The translations under genes were made by a program, and so were the position numbers. Shown piece after piece: positions 9,909 to 20,215 of a DNA stretch of 64,000 nucleotides. The notes beneath the pieces are model-generated. The model ran no database searches, was not told where the DNA came from, and saw nothing but the letters and a program-made list of their open reading frames with translations. The DNA comes from Bacteroidia bacterium (lineage in GTDB: Bacteria > Bacteroidota > Bacteroidia > NS11-12g > UBA9320). The stretch is taken from positions 1 to 64,000 of the forward strand of contig JADLGN010000055.1 in NCBI GenBank assembly GCA_020849295.1, written 5' to 3'. The number at the start of each line of letters is the position of its first letter. The first letter of the stretch is position 1.

Positions 9909-11094
9909 AAAAATAGTATTGTGTGTAACAGGGAGTATAGCAGCATATAAATCTGCTTATATAATTCGTTTGCTTGTAAAACAAGGGGCTGAAGTAAAAG
10001 TTGTTATGACTGAAAGCGCTAAAAACTTTATAACACCTCTTACATTATCTACATTAAGTAAAAACCTTGTTTATTCTGATAATTTCGACAAAGAAACCGG
10101 CAAATGGATCAATCATGTAGAATTAGCTAAATGGGCTGATTTATTACTTATAGCTCCTGCATCAGCAAACACCATAGCTAAACTTGCCAATGGCTTATGC
10201 GACAATTTTCTTTGTGCAGTTTATTTATCGGCAAATTGCCCTATTGTAGTTTCTCCGGCTATGGACTTAGATATGTATAAACATAATGCAACTATAAAAA
10301 ACATAAAATATTTAAAAGAATCAAATTGTAAAATTATACCAGCGGAGTACGGCGAACTTGCAAGTGGATTGACAGGAGATGGGCGTATGGCTGAGCCTGA
10401 AAATATTGTTTCTTTTATTGAAGATTTGTTTGTAGAAAAAAAAAAATTAAAAAAATATAAAGTACTTGTTTCTGCAGGACCGACTCAAGAAATGATAGAC
10501 CCGGTAAGATATATAAGCAATCATTCGAGTGGCAAAATGGGTGTAAATATTGCTAATTACTTTAGCGAACTTGGTGCAGAAGTAACACTAGTTGCTGGAC
10601 CAATTGAAAAATTGGAAATTGAAAACAATATTAAAAAAATAGATGTTGTAAGTGCATTACAAATGAAAGAGCAATGTATTCTTGCTGGCAAAGAAAGTGA
10701 TATTATAGTAATGGCGGCAGCAGTAGCTGATTATACACCATCAGAGGTTTCAAAGGTAAAAATTAAGAAAAAAACTGATAAAATTTCTTTATCCCTAAAA
10801 AAAACAAGCGATATTTTATATTCACTTGGAAAAAACAAAAAAGAAAATCAAATTCTTGTAGGATTTGCACTTGAAAATTTTGACGAATTGAACAATGCAA
10901 TAGAAAAATTAAAAAATAAAAATCTTGATATGATTGTGCTTAACTCTATTAATGACAAGGGTGCGGGCTTCAAATCAGATTATAATAAAATTACAATTAT
11001 TAATAAGAATCTTAAAAAGAAAAGCTATGAATTAAAAACTAAAAAACAAGTAGCTTCAGATATTGTTGATGAAATTATTAAACTCATTAATTAA
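9895..11094 (+). CDS. coaBC: Bifunctional phosphopantothenoylcysteine decarboxylase/phosphopantothenate-cysteine ligase CoaBC
   Basis: KIVLCVTGSIAAYKSAYIIRLL..., APASANTIAKLANGLCDNFL, VSAGPTQEMIDPVRYISNHSSGKMG. Confidence 0.95.
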   Translation: MLKNKKIVLCVTGSIAAYKSAYIIRLLVKQGAEVKVVMTESAKNFITPLTLSTLSKNLVYSDNFDKETGKWINHVELAKWADLLLIAPASANTIAKLANGLCDNFLCAVYLSANCPIVVSPAMDLDMYKHNATIKNIKYLKESNCKIIPAEYGELASGLTGDGRMAEPENIVSFIEDLFVEKKKLKKYKVLVSAGPTQEMIDPVRYISNHSSGKMGVNIANYFSELGAEVTLVAGPIEKLEIENNIKKIDVVSALQMKEQCILAGKESDIIVMAAAVADYTPSEVSKVKIKKKTDKISLSLKKTSDILYSLGKNKKENQILVGFALENFDELNNAIEKLKNKNLDMIVLNSINDKGAGFKSDYNKITIINKNLKKKSYELKTKKQVASDIVDEIIKLIN

Positions 11095-11101
11095 TTAATC
11101 T

Positions 11102-12004
11102 ATGAAATTTATAAAAACACTTATTATACTTTTTGTTTTTAGTTTTAACATAAACAAACTTTATGCTCAAGACCTTAACGCAGTTGTAAAAATAATATCT
11201 ACTGAACTTTCAAATCCTGACAAGCAGCTTATAGCAGACTTGCAAATAGCAGTTACTAACTTTTTGAACAACAAAAAATGGAGCGAAGACAGAATTCAGA
11301 TAAATGAAAAAATTGACTGCATTTTTGTTTTTAATCTTAAATCTCTTGAATCTGACAATTTCACAGCAATGGTTGAAATTCAGTCAAACAGACCAATATA
11401 TGGTACTACTTATAATACAATTTTGTTTCATCATCTTGATAGATGGGAATTTAAATATTCATTAAATTTACCACTTGATTTTAATGATAATTCATATTCA
11501 AGCCAACTTACAAGCTTATTAGCTTTTTATTCATATTTAATTTTAGGTTTTGATTATGATTCTTACTCGCAAGACGGAGGCAATTATTATTTTAAGAAAG
11601 CAAAAAATATTAAAGATTTAGCAATAAATGAACCCGGTTGGAATATGAAAGATGGAAAAAACAATTTCAACAGATATTTTATGATAGAAAATCTTTTGGA
11701 CGAAAGATATAAAACAATTCATACTGCATTATACTTATATCACCTAAAAGGAATGGATGTTATGAGCAAGGATATGGACAAAGGCAGGTCTAATATAATT
11801 GATGCACTTGCCGAGCTAAAAACTATTTACAATCATTATCCTAACTCTATGACTTTGTTTCTTTTTTTTGAAGCCAAAAGCAGTGAATTGGTAAAAATAT
11901 TCGGAAAAGCTACTCCTACCCAAAAAAACAAAGTGTATGAACTACTAATTCAACTCAATCCTTATCACAAAAGCAAATACGAGGAAATTTTAAAATCTAA
12001 GTAA
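11102..12004 (+). CDS. porD: DUF4835 family protein (PorD-like, T9SS-associated)
   Basis: Signal peptide plus QDLNAVVKIISTELSNPDKQLIADLQIAVTNFLNNKKWSEDRIQINEKIDC...; directly downstream of coaBC as is usual for this family. The PorD name is from memory of family naming. Confidence 0.7.
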   Translation: MKFIKTLIILFVFSFNINKLYAQDLNAVVKIISTELSNPDKQLIADLQIAVTNFLNNKKWSEDRIQINEKIDCIFVFNLKSLESDNFTAMVEIQSNRPIYGTTYNTILFHHLDRWEFKYSLNLPLDFNDNSYSSQLTSLLAFYSYLILGFDYDSYSQDGGNYYFKKAKNIKDLAINEPGWNMKDGKNNFNRYFMIENLLDERYKTIHTALYLYHLKGMDVMSKDMDKGRSNIIDALAELKTIYNHYPNSMTLFLFFEAKSSELVKIFGKATPTQKNKVYELLIQLNPYHKSKYEEILKSK

Positions 12005-12038
12005 ATTATATTCGCTTTAAAGAATTGATAAAAATAAT

Positions 12039-12046
12039 TAAGTTTG
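12039..12046 (+). promoter_or_regulatory. -7 promoter box (TAnnTTTG) upstream of lpxD
   Basis: TAAGTTTG, 16 nt before ATG 12063. Confidence 0.35.
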
Positions 12047-12062
12047 CTGAATAAAATTATCA

Positions 12063-13091
12063 ATGCTTAAAGCCGGACAAATTTGTATAGAATTAAATGG
12101 GGAATTATCAGGAAATGCTGACCAAAATGTAAGTTCTGTTTCAAAAATTGATATGGGGGCAGAAGACAGTTTAAGTTTTCTTTCAAATCCTAAATACGAA
12201 TCATTTTTAGAAAATACAAAAGCGTCTGTTATTTTAGTTTCAAAAAACCAAAATATACCCACTAATACTGATAAAACCTTTATTAAAGTAGATGATCCAT
12301 ATAACTCATTTTGCATTATTTTGGGTAAATATTTCAATCCAAAAACTCATCCTTCAGGTATAAAAACAAATACATTTGTAAGTGAAAATGTAGTACTCCC
12401 CCAAGAAATTTATTTAGGAGAATTTTCATACATTGGCAAAAATGTAAAACTGGGGTACAATGTAAAAATATACCCTAATGTATATATTGGCGATAATAGT
12501 GAAATTGGCGAAAACACAATTTTATTTTCAGGTGTTAATATATATGACGATATGAAAATTGGCAGCAATTGCATAATTCATAGTGGAACAGTAATAGGCA
12601 GTGATGGATTCGGATTTGTGAGACAAAATGATGGAACTTATGTAAAAATTCCTCAAATTGGAAATGTAGTAATAGAAAATGATGTTGAAATAGGAGCAAA
12701 TTGCACAATTGACAGAGCAACTATGGGAAGTACAATAATAAGACAAGGAGTAAAACTTGACAACTTAATACATATTGCACACAATGTAGAAATCGGGAAA
12801 AACTCTGTAATTGCAGGGCAAACAGGAATTTCTGGCTCTGTAAGAATGGATGAAAATTGTGTAGTTGGCGGGCAAGTAGGATTTGTAGGTCATATTTACA
12901 TTGCAAAAGGAACACAAATTGGAGCACAAAGCGGAATTGTCAAATCCATAACAGAGCCAGGTCAAAAATGGATAGGGAGTCCTGCAATACATTTGCAGGA
13001 TGCTTTTAAATCACAGGTTATATATAAAAAATTACCTGAAATAGATAAAAAAATTAATGAATTGGAAAAAAAGCTTAATGTAAAGAAATGA
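12063..13091 (+). CDS. lpxD: UDP-3-O-(3-hydroxyacyl)glucosamine N-acyltransferase LpxD
   Basis: Left-handed beta-helix hexapeptide repeats; [57 protein letters not shown]. Confidence 0.95.
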   Translation: MLKAGQICIELNGELSGNADQNVSSVSKIDMGAEDSLSFLSNPKYESFLENTKASVILVSKNQNIPTNTDKTFIKVDDPYNSFCIILGKYFNPKTHPSGIKTNTFVSENVVLPQEIYLGEFSYIGKNVKLGYNVKIYPNVYIGDNSEIGENTILFSGVNIYDDMKIGSNCIIHSGTVIGSDGFGFVRQNDGTYVKIPQIGNVVIENDVEIGANCTIDRATMGSTIIRQGVKLDNLIHIAHNVEIGKNSVIAGQTGISGSVRMDENCVVGGQVGFVGHIYIAKGTQIGAQSGIVKSITEPGQKWIGSPAIHLQDAFKSQVIYKKLPEIDKKINELEKKLNVKK

Positions 13092-14500
13092 TAGTAAAAT
13101 TTCAAACAACAATTAAAAAGCAGTTTACAATAAAAGGAAATGGTTTACATACCGGTAAAAATGTAAATCTTACATTTATTCCAGCACCAGAAAATCATGG
13201 ATATGTTTTTCAAAGAATTGACTTGCCGGGTTCACCAACAATAAAAGCTGATTGTGATCTTGTAGTTGACACTTCAAGAGGCACAACACTTGAACAAAAC
13301 GGAGCAAGAGTTTCTACTGTTGAACATGTACTCGCAGCTCTTGTAGGATTAGAAATTGATAATGTGCTTATTCAGGTAGATTCTGCCGAAATGCCCATTG
13401 CAGACGGAAGTTCAAAAGAATTTGTAAAAAAGTTAAATGAAATTGGAATTGAAGTTCAAAAAGCGGAAAGAGAGTATTTTGAAATTACCGAAAATATAGT
13501 TTATCGAGATGGCGAAAATCATGTTGAAATGATAGCCATGCCATTAAATGATTACAGACTTACGGTAATGGTAGATTATAATTCGCCCGTTCTTGGAAGT
13601 CAGCACGCATCAATATCGAGCTTGACTGAATTTGCAGACCAAATTGCAAATTGTCGTACATTTTGTTTTTTACACGAACTGGAAATGTTATTAAAAAACA
13701 ATCTTATTAAAGGTGGTGATTTGAATAATGCTATTGTAATTGTTGACAGAGTAATAAATGATGACGAACTTGAGCATCTTGCAAAGTTATTTAACAAACC
13801 AAAAGTTGAAGTAAAAAAAGAAGGAATTTTGAATAATGTAAAACTTAGATTTTCAAATGAGCCTGCACGTCACAAACTTCTCGATATGATAGGCGATTTG
13901 GCATTGATTGGCACACCAATTAAAGCACAAATTATGGCTGCAAGACCTGGTCATGGAGCTAATATAGAATTTGCAAAAAAAATAAAACATCAAATTGAAA
14001 AAGTAAAGAAAGAAAACAAATTCAAAATTGATGTTCCTCAATACGACCCGACTAAACCTCCCATTTACACATCAAAAGATATTGAAAAAATATTACCACA
14101 CAAATGGCCATTTTTATTAGTTGATAAAATTATAAAACTAAGCGAAAATGAAGTTGTGGCTATAAAAAACATAAGTGCTGACCAATATTTTTTTCAAGGT
14201 CATTTTCCTACCGAAGCTGTTTTCCCAGGTGTATTACAAATAGAAGCCCTTGCACAGGCTGGCGGAGTATTGATTTTAAGTAAAGAACCAGATCCCGAAA
14301 ATTTTAACACTTACTTCGTAAAAATTGATTATGCAAAATTTAAAGAAAAGGTTGTTCCGGGAGATACGTTAATACTTAAAATGGAACTGATTGCTCCTAT
14401 TCGAAGAGGAATGTGCCAAATGAAAGGCACTGCTTATGTCGGCAGCAAAATAGTGTGTGAAGCTGAAATGATGGCACAGGTAGCTCGTAAAAAAAACTGA
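13088..14500 (+). CDS. lpxC/fabZ: Bifunctional UDP-3-O-acyl-GlcNAc deacetylase / 3-hydroxyacyl-ACP dehydratase (LpxC-FabZ fusion)
   Basis: LpxC half: [57 protein letters not shown]. FabZ half: [38 protein letters not shown]. 4-bp ATGA overlap with lpxD. Confidence 0.95.
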   Translation: MIVKFQTTIKKQFTIKGNGLHTGKNVNLTFIPAPENHGYVFQRIDLPGSPTIKADCDLVVDTSRGTTLEQNGARVSTVEHVLAALVGLEIDNVLIQVDSAEMPIADGSSKEFVKKLNEIGIEVQKAEREYFEITENIVYRDGENHVEMIAMPLNDYRLTVMVDYNSPVLGSQHASISSLTEFADQIANCRTFCFLHELEMLLKNNLIKGGDLNNAIVIVDRVINDDELEHLAKLFNKPKVEVKKEGILNNVKLRFSNEPARHKLLDMIGDLALIGTPIKAQIMAARPGHGANIEFAKKIKHQIEKVKKENKFKIDVPQYDPTKPPIYTSKDIEKILPHKWPFLLVDKIIKLSENEVVAIKNISADQYFFQGHFPTEAVFPGVLQIEALAQAGGVLILSKEPDPENFNTYFVKIDYAKFKEKVVPGDTLILKMELIAPIRRGMCQMKGTAYVGSKIVCEAEMMAQVARKKN

Positions 14501-14519
14501 TTTAAATTTATAAAATAAA

Positions 14520-15302
14520 ATGATTCAACCATTAGCTTATGTTAGCCCAGAGGCAAAAATAGCCAATAATGTAATGATAGATCCCTTTGTTACAATTCAT
14601 AAAAATGTGGAAATTGATGAAGGAACTTGGATAGCATCTAATGTTACAATAATGGAAGGTGCACGAATTGGGAAAAATGTAAAAATATTTCCTGGAGCTG
14701 TGATAAGTGCTATACCTCAAGATTTGAAATTTGATGGTGAACAAAGTTTATGTATAATTGGCGATAATACTACAATTCGCGAATGTGTTACATTAAACCG
14801 CGGCACAAGTTATTCGGGCAAAACTATAATAGGCAGCAATTGTTTACTTATGGCTTATGTGCATATTGCACACGATTGTGTTATTGGCAATGGATGTATT
14901 TTAGCCAATGCAGTACAACTTGCAGGTCATGTTGAAATTGGCGAAAATGCTATATTAGGTGGACTTACAGCCGTACATCAGTTTGCAAAAATCGGCAATC
15001 ATGTGATGATATCTGGCGGATCGCTTGTAAGAAAAGATGTTCCTCCTTTCTCAAAAGCAGCAAGAGAACCACTTTCCTATGAAGGTGTAAATTCAATAGG
15101 ATTGAGAAGAAGAGGTTTTTCGAGTGATAAAATTGCAGAAATACAAGAAATTTATCGCATTTTGTACTTACGTGGGCTTAATAATTCTGCTGCTTTGAAG
15201 AAAATAGAAGCCGAAATGCCTGCAACTAAAGAAAGAGATGAAATTTTAACATTTATTAAGGACTCTGATAGAGGAATAATGAAGGGTTTTTTAAGTAAAT
15301 AA
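14520..15302 (+). CDS. lpxA: Acyl-ACP-UDP-N-acetylglucosamine O-acyltransferase LpxA
   Basis: Hexapeptide repeats; VISAIPQDLKFDGE, RECVTLNRGT, YVHIAHDCVIGNGCILANAVQLAGHVEIGENAILGG. Confidence 0.95.
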   Translation: MIQPLAYVSPEAKIANNVMIDPFVTIHKNVEIDEGTWIASNVTIMEGARIGKNVKIFPGAVISAIPQDLKFDGEQSLCIIGDNTTIRECVTLNRGTSYSGKTIIGSNCLLMAYVHIAHDCVIGNGCILANAVQLAGHVEIGENAILGGLTAVHQFAKIGNHVMISGGSLVRKDVPPFSKAAREPLSYEGVNSIGLRRRGFSSDKIAEIQEIYRILYLRGLNNSAALKKIEAEMPATKERDEILTFIKDSDRGIMKGFLSK

Positions 15303-15315
15303 AAAATTTTAAAAT

Positions 15316-15936
15316 TTGCTTACATCTCTTACAATAAAAAATTTATCTAAAAGGTTTGAAAACAACATTATTTTCAATAATACTTCAATTAGTATTCAAA
15401 ACACAAATTCAATTGTATTTCTAGGTGAAAATGGCAGCGGAAAAAGTACATTACTTAAAATTTTATGCGGTTATCTATATTATGATACTGGAGAAATATT
15501 TTGGAATGAAAAAGAAAATTCAATTAATAATTTTGCTGTTTCTGCCCCTTATATAGAATTATTTGAGCAGCTTACTGTAAAGGAACATCTAAAATTTCAC
15601 TTTAATTTTCATAATAGAATACAAAACATCACAGACGACAAAATTCTTGAAATAAGCAATCTTGATCAACATAAAAACAAACAAGTAAAAAAACTTTCGT
15701 CAGGATTAAAACAAAGGCTAAAAAATGTATTAGCAATTTTTTCTGACACTCAGGTATTATTTTTTGACGAACCTTGCTCAAACCTTGATGAATACAATAT
15801 TGAACTTTATCAAAAACTTGTAAGAGAATATACTTCAGAAAAACTTCTTATAATTGCATCAAATCAAAAACATGAATATGATTATTTAAGTCCTGCAATT
15901 TTCAAAATTGAAAACTCTAAACTTATTCAGATATAA
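15316..15936 (+). CDS. Stand-alone ABC transporter ATP-binding protein (TTG start)
   Basis: Walker A LGENGSGKST, signature LSSGLKQR, Walker B VLFFDEPCSN. The expected H-loop His is Asn (LLIIASNQK). The only in-frame start after the upstream stop is TTG. Confidence 0.85.
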   Translation: MLTSLTIKNLSKRFENNIIFNNTSISIQNTNSIVFLGENGSGKSTLLKILCGYLYYDTGEIFWNEKENSINNFAVSAPYIELFEQLTVKEHLKFHFNFHNRIQNITDDKILEISNLDQHKNKQVKKLSSGLKQRLKNVLAIFSDTQVLFFDEPCSNLDEYNIELYQKLVREYTSEKLLIIASNQKHEYDYLSPAIFKIENSKLIQI

Positions 15937-15946
15937 AAACTTTTGA

Positions 15947-17545
15947 ATGAAACTTAAAAAGCTACATATTTTAATTTTCAAAACATTTGCAGGGCCATTT
16001 ATCGTTACTTTTTTTGTTTCGTTATTTTTGTTTCTGCTTCAGTTTTTATGGAAATACATTGGCGACTTGATTGGTAAAGGTTTGGAGTGGTATGTAATAC
16101 TTGAATTTGTTGGTTATTCAGCCATTCACTTAATTCCGCTTGCATTACCGCTTGCTGTTTTGCTGTCATCTATTATGGCATTTGGAAACCTTGGCGAAAA
16201 TTATGAACTGGTAGCAATGAAATCAGCAGGAATTTCTCTTATTAAAATTTTTGTTCCTATGTATGTTATTATTCTGTCAATAGCAGCATTTGCTTTTTAC
16301 TCATCTAATATTTTAATACCAAAAGCAAATCTTAGCTGGGGAGCATTATTATACGATGTAAGCAATAAAAAACCTGCTTTTAATATTAAAGAAGGGGTAT
16401 TTTTTAGAGATATTCAAGGATATGCAATAAAAATCGGTAAAAAAAACGCAGATAATAAGACTATTGAAGATATTTTAATTTACATAAACAATAGCGGCAG
16501 AGGAAATAACAATATTGTATTAGCCAAAAGTGGAATTATGCAATTGAGCAATGATGAAAAATTTTTATCATTAAAATTGTATGATGGAATAAAATATCAG
16601 GAAATGACTGAAAATACTGATTATTACAGCAATTTTCAACATAATATTATGCAGTTTAAATCTCAAGAAATATCTATAGACCTTACTGATTTACAATTTA
16701 AGCGAACAAGAAAGGAACTTTTTAAAGATGATTACAGGATGATGAATGTAAATGAACTTAAAGCTAAGATTGATTCGCTGCGAAAAATTATTGATGCAAG
16801 AAATAGCTTGACTTATGATTATATTTTACCATACTTCCATACTCATCTTGATTCTTCAAAAAAATATGTATTCGATAAAAAATTATTAAAATTAAAATAT
16901 CATCAAACTTTGGGTAATTTCAAAGAATTGAGAGACCAGTTTGAAAAAACTTATATGGCTGAAGATGTATATTCTGCCTCAAAACACAGTAATTTAACTA
17001 ATGGATTATCTGAAACAATTATAGAAAAAAGAAAATCAGATTCAAAAACTGACAGTAGTAAAAATTATAAACCCGAAATTTTAGAAAATTCAAAATTCTT
17101 TGCCAGAAACATTCTCAGTATAATAGAAACAAGTTACAAAGACGTACTTTCACAAAGAGAAAATCAACTAAAATATGAGGTTGAATTCAATAAAAAATTC
17201 AGCCTTGCAGTATCATGTATTCTATTATTTTTTATTGGAGCTCCAATGGGAGCAATAATAAGAAGAGGTGGTTTTGGATGGCCTATGGTTATATCAGTTA
17301 TTTTATTTATACTTTATTTTTCAATTAATTTAATAGGTGAAAAACTTGCACGTGGAGAAGTAGTACCTGCATACATTTCTATATGGTTAAGCACATTAAT
17401 TATTTTGCCTTTCTCTGTTTTTTTAACATACAAAGCAAACAAAGATGATAAAATATTTGAGAAAGGTGTTTCAATAAAATGGTTTGATAAATTACTAGAA
17501 AGAAAAACAAAACCTGACTTTGAGAATACTACAAGTATCAAATAG
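15947..17545 (+). CDS. LptF/LptG family permease (YjgP/YjgQ)
   Basis: FKTFAGPFIVTFFVSLFLFLLQFLWKYIGDLIGKG..., LPLALPLAVLLSSIMAFGNLGENYELVAMKSAGIS, C-terminal TM cluster GAPMGAIIRRGGFGWP. Confidence 0.92.
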   Translation: MKLKKLHILIFKTFAGPFIVTFFVSLFLFLLQFLWKYIGDLIGKGLEWYVILEFVGYSAIHLIPLALPLAVLLSSIMAFGNLGENYELVAMKSAGISLIKIFVPMYVIILSIAAFAFYSSNILIPKANLSWGALLYDVSNKKPAFNIKEGVFFRDIQGYAIKIGKKNADNKTIEDILIYINNSGRGNNNIVLAKSGIMQLSNDEKFLSLKLYDGIKYQEMTENTDYYSNFQHNIMQFKSQEISIDLTDLQFKRTRKELFKDDYRMMNVNELKAKIDSLRKIIDARNSLTYDYILPYFHTHLDSSKKYVFDKKLLKLKYHQTLGNFKELRDQFEKTYMAEDVYSASKHSNLTNGLSETIIEKRKSDSKTDSSKNYKPEILENSKFFARNILSIIETSYKDVLSQRENQLKYEVEFNKKFSLAVSCILLFFIGAPMGAIIRRGGFGWPMVISVILFILYFSINLIGEKLARGEVVPAYISIWLSTLIILPFSVFLTYKANKDDKIFEKGVSIKWFDKLLERKTKPDFENTTSIK

Positions 17546-18728
17546 AATACCCTATCCTTTGAACGAAGGTGGCACAATTGGAATTTATAATTACGTTAAA
17601 GGATTTGCCGAACATGGTATTGATGTAACTTTTGCTTCGCTTAATGCAATAAAACATAACATTAATTTGGCTGATGCCAAAAAAGAACTTGAAAAATACT
17701 GCAAACTATATATAGTAAACATAGATACAGGAATAAAAGTGCACAAGGCATTTTTTAATCTATTTACTAATAATTCGTATAATGTAGAAAGATTTTACAA
17801 CAATGAGTTTAATAATTTACTCAAAGAATTGCTTAGTAAAAATGAATTCGACATTATACAAATTGAAGGAATTTATGCTTCGATGTATATTGATGCAATT
17901 CGAAAATTTTCAAAAGCACCGGTTGTATTAAGACAGCACAATGTAGAGTTTCAGATATGGGAAAGAATGGCAGCCAATGAAAATAATATTATTAAAAAAT
18001 GGTATTTAAAATTGTTAACTCAAAGATTAAAAAAATTTGAAATAGAACAATTAAACAAATTTGATGCTGTAATTCCTGTTACAAATGATGACGCTGAAAT
18101 TTTTATAGCTTCTGGTTGCAAAAAACAAATTTTTATTTCTCCTGCTGGAATTGAAGTCGGCAATTTTTCAATTTCAGATTATGAAAATGTAAACCCATTC
18201 CATATATATCATCTTGGATCTCTTGAATGGTTGCCAAACCGCGAAGCCGTTATTTGGTTTATTGAAAATATATGGGTGAAAATTTCAAAAATCGATAAAA
18301 GATTTAAACTTTTTGTAGCAGGGAAAAACACTCCGCATTTTTTTAAAAAGTACGAATGTGAAAACATTGAAATATGTGGTGAAATCAAAGACCCTTCTGA
18401 ATTTTTGAGAGATAAGGCTATTACTGTTGTTCCCTTACTTTCAGGGAGCGGAATTAGATTAAAAATACTTGAAGCAATGGCTGTAGGAAAACTTGTAATA
18501 TCTACAACAATAGGAGCACAGGGTATTAAATATATTAATAAAAAAAATATACTTATTGCTGATGATACAGAAGGATTTTATAGAATTTTTAACAATATTT
18601 CTCAAAACCCCAATTATTATAATGAAATAATACAAAATGCCAAAACTCTTATTGAACAAGAATATTCAAATAAAACGGTAGTTGGCAAACTATTAAATTT
18701 TTATAGAGTTACATATAACATTAATTAA
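17520..18728 (+). CDS. Glycosyltransferase family 4 (GT4), TTG start overlapping the LptF/G gene
   Basis: N-terminus (M)RILQVSNRIPYPLNEGGTIGIYNY and C-terminal domain LFVAGKN...VPLLSGSGIRLKILEAMAVGKLVISTTIGAQGIKY. TTG at 17520 is the only start that gives the expected N-terminus. Confidence 0.88.
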   Translation: MRILQVSNRIPYPLNEGGTIGIYNYVKGFAEHGIDVTFASLNAIKHNINLADAKKELEKYCKLYIVNIDTGIKVHKAFFNLFTNNSYNVERFYNNEFNNLLKELLSKNEFDIIQIEGIYASMYIDAIRKFSKAPVVLRQHNVEFQIWERMAANENNIIKKWYLKLLTQRLKKFEIEQLNKFDAVIPVTNDDAEIFIASGCKKQIFISPAGIEVGNFSISDYENVNPFHIYHLGSLEWLPNREAVIWFIENIWVKISKIDKRFKLFVAGKNTPHFFKKYECENIEICGEIKDPSEFLRDKAITVVPLLSGSGIRLKILEAMAVGKLVISTTIGAQGIKYINKKNILIADDTEGFYRIFNNISQNPNYYNEIIQNAKTLIEQEYSNKTVVGKLLNFYRVTYNIN

Positions 18729-18750
18729 TTAATTAATTATTTAATTAATT
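18721..18750 (+). repeat. Short TTAA-rich quasi-palindromic tract between genes
   Basis: ttaattaattaattaattatttaattaatt, including the stop codon of the glycosyltransferase gene; can fold on itself. Confidence 0.6.
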
Positions 18751-18773
18751 GCAAAAAAAACAGGCTTCAATTT

Positions 18774-18781
18774 TATATTTG
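18774..18781 (+). promoter_or_regulatory. -7 promoter box (TAnnTTTG) of ffh
   Basis: TATATTTG, 5 nt before ATG 18787; a TTG lies 22 nt upstream of the box. Confidence 0.5.
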
Positions 18782-18786
18782 CCGAA

Positions 18787-20088
18787 ATGTTTGAAAACCT
18801 CAGTTTAAGATTAGAGAAAGCAATAAAAACCCTTAAAGGACAAGGGAAAATAACAGAAATAAATGTTGCTGAAACAGTAAAAGAAATAAGAAGAGCTCTT
18901 ATTGACGCAGACGTTAGTTACAAAATAGCCAAAGATTTTACAAACAATGTAAAAGATAAAGCAATTGGGCAAAATGTACTTACAAGTGTTTCTCCCGGAC
19001 AATTGATGACCAAAATAGTTAATGACGAAATGGTAGAATTGCTTGGAGGTACAAAATCAGAAATTAATATAAAAGGTAATCCTGCAATAATACTTGTAGC
19101 CGGTTTGCAAGGTTCTGGAAAAACCACTTTTTGTGGAAAAATTGCAAATCACCTCAAATCAAAAGGAAGAAGACCATATCTTGTAGCTTGTGATGTTTAC
19201 AGACCAGCGGCTATAGAGCAAATTAAAGTTTTAGGACAAAATATTAATGTACCTGTATATTCTGAAGACGACAACAAAAATCCGCTTCAAATTGCCGAAA
19301 ACGGTATTAAACAAGCAAAGACTCTTTCGCATGACATAGTAATAGTAGATACAGCAGGCAGATTAAGCATTGATGAGGAAATGATGAAAGAAATTTCAAA
19401 CCTCAAAACCAAACTAAGTCCATCAGAAACCTTATTTGTTGTTGATTCGATGACAGGACAGGATGCAGTAAATACAGCAAAAACTTTTAATGATAGGCTT
19501 GATTTTGATGGAGTAGTTTTAACAAAACTTGATGGTGATACAAGAGGCGGTGCTGCTTTATCAATAAAATCTGTAGTAAACAAACCTATAAAATTTGTAA
19601 GTATGGGCGAAAAGCCTGATTCACTTGATATATTTTATCCTGACCGCATGGCAAGCAGGATACTTGGCATGGGTGATATAGTTTCGTTTGTAGAAAAAGC
19701 ACAGTTTAACTATGACAAAGATGAAGCTGAAAGACTTGAGAAAAAGCTCAGAAAAAATGATTTTAATTTCGAGGATTTTCTAAAACAAATTAATCAGATT
19801 AAAAAAATGGGCAACCTAAAAGACCTAATGGGTATGATACCAGGTGTAGGCAAAGCCATAAAAGACGTTGATATTTCTGAAGATACTTTTAAGGCAACAG
19901 AGTCAATTATAAACTCAATGACACCTTATGAACGACAAAATCCAGACGTAATAGATGGCTCAAGGCGAAGAAGACTTGCAGCAGGAAGTGGAACAAATAT
20001 TACTGAAGTAAATAAATTAATTAAACAATTTGAAGAGATGAGGAAAATGATAAAATCTATGAATAAAATGAATATGTTTAAAAAATAA
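18787..20088 (+). CDS. ffh: Signal recognition particle protein Ffh
   Basis: GLQGSGKTTFCGKIANHLK, DVYRPAAIEQ, DTAGRLSIDEEMM, TKLDGDTRGGAALS, Met-rich M domain with GSRRRRLAAGSGTNITEVN. Confidence 0.97.
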   Translation: MFENLSLRLEKAIKTLKGQGKITEINVAETVKEIRRALIDADVSYKIAKDFTNNVKDKAIGQNVLTSVSPGQLMTKIVNDEMVELLGGTKSEINIKGNPAIILVAGLQGSGKTTFCGKIANHLKSKGRRPYLVACDVYRPAAIEQIKVLGQNINVPVYSEDDNKNPLQIAENGIKQAKTLSHDIVIVDTAGRLSIDEEMMKEISNLKTKLSPSETLFVVDSMTGQDAVNTAKTFNDRLDFDGVVLTKLDGDTRGGAALSIKSVVNKPIKFVSMGEKPDSLDIFYPDRMASRILGMGDIVSFVEKAQFNYDKDEAERLEKKLRKNDFNFEDFLKQINQIKKMGNLKDLMGMIPGVGKAIKDVDISEDTFKATESIINSMTPYERQNPDVIDGSRRRRLAAGSGTNITEVNKLIKQFEEMRKMIKSMNKMNMFKK

Positions 20089-20190
20089 ATACTATTCATT
20101 TATCCCTAATATAAATTTCAAAAATTTTAACAGAAAATTAAATTAAAAAAGTTGTTGATATCTGTTAAAAAATAAATTACTTCATGTTTT

Positions 20191-20198
20191 TAACTTTG
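20191..20198 (+). promoter_or_regulatory. -7 promoter box (TAnnTTTG) upstream of the helicase gene
   Basis: TAACTTTG, 17 nt before ATG 20216. Confidence 0.45.
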
Positions 20199-20215
20199 AA
20201 TAATTAAAAAACAGA

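Noticed and set aside
18721-18750. TTAA-rich tract as a possible mobile-element remnant or CRISPR-like repeat
   Set aside because: Too short, low complexity and single; most simply an AT-rich intergenic spacer.
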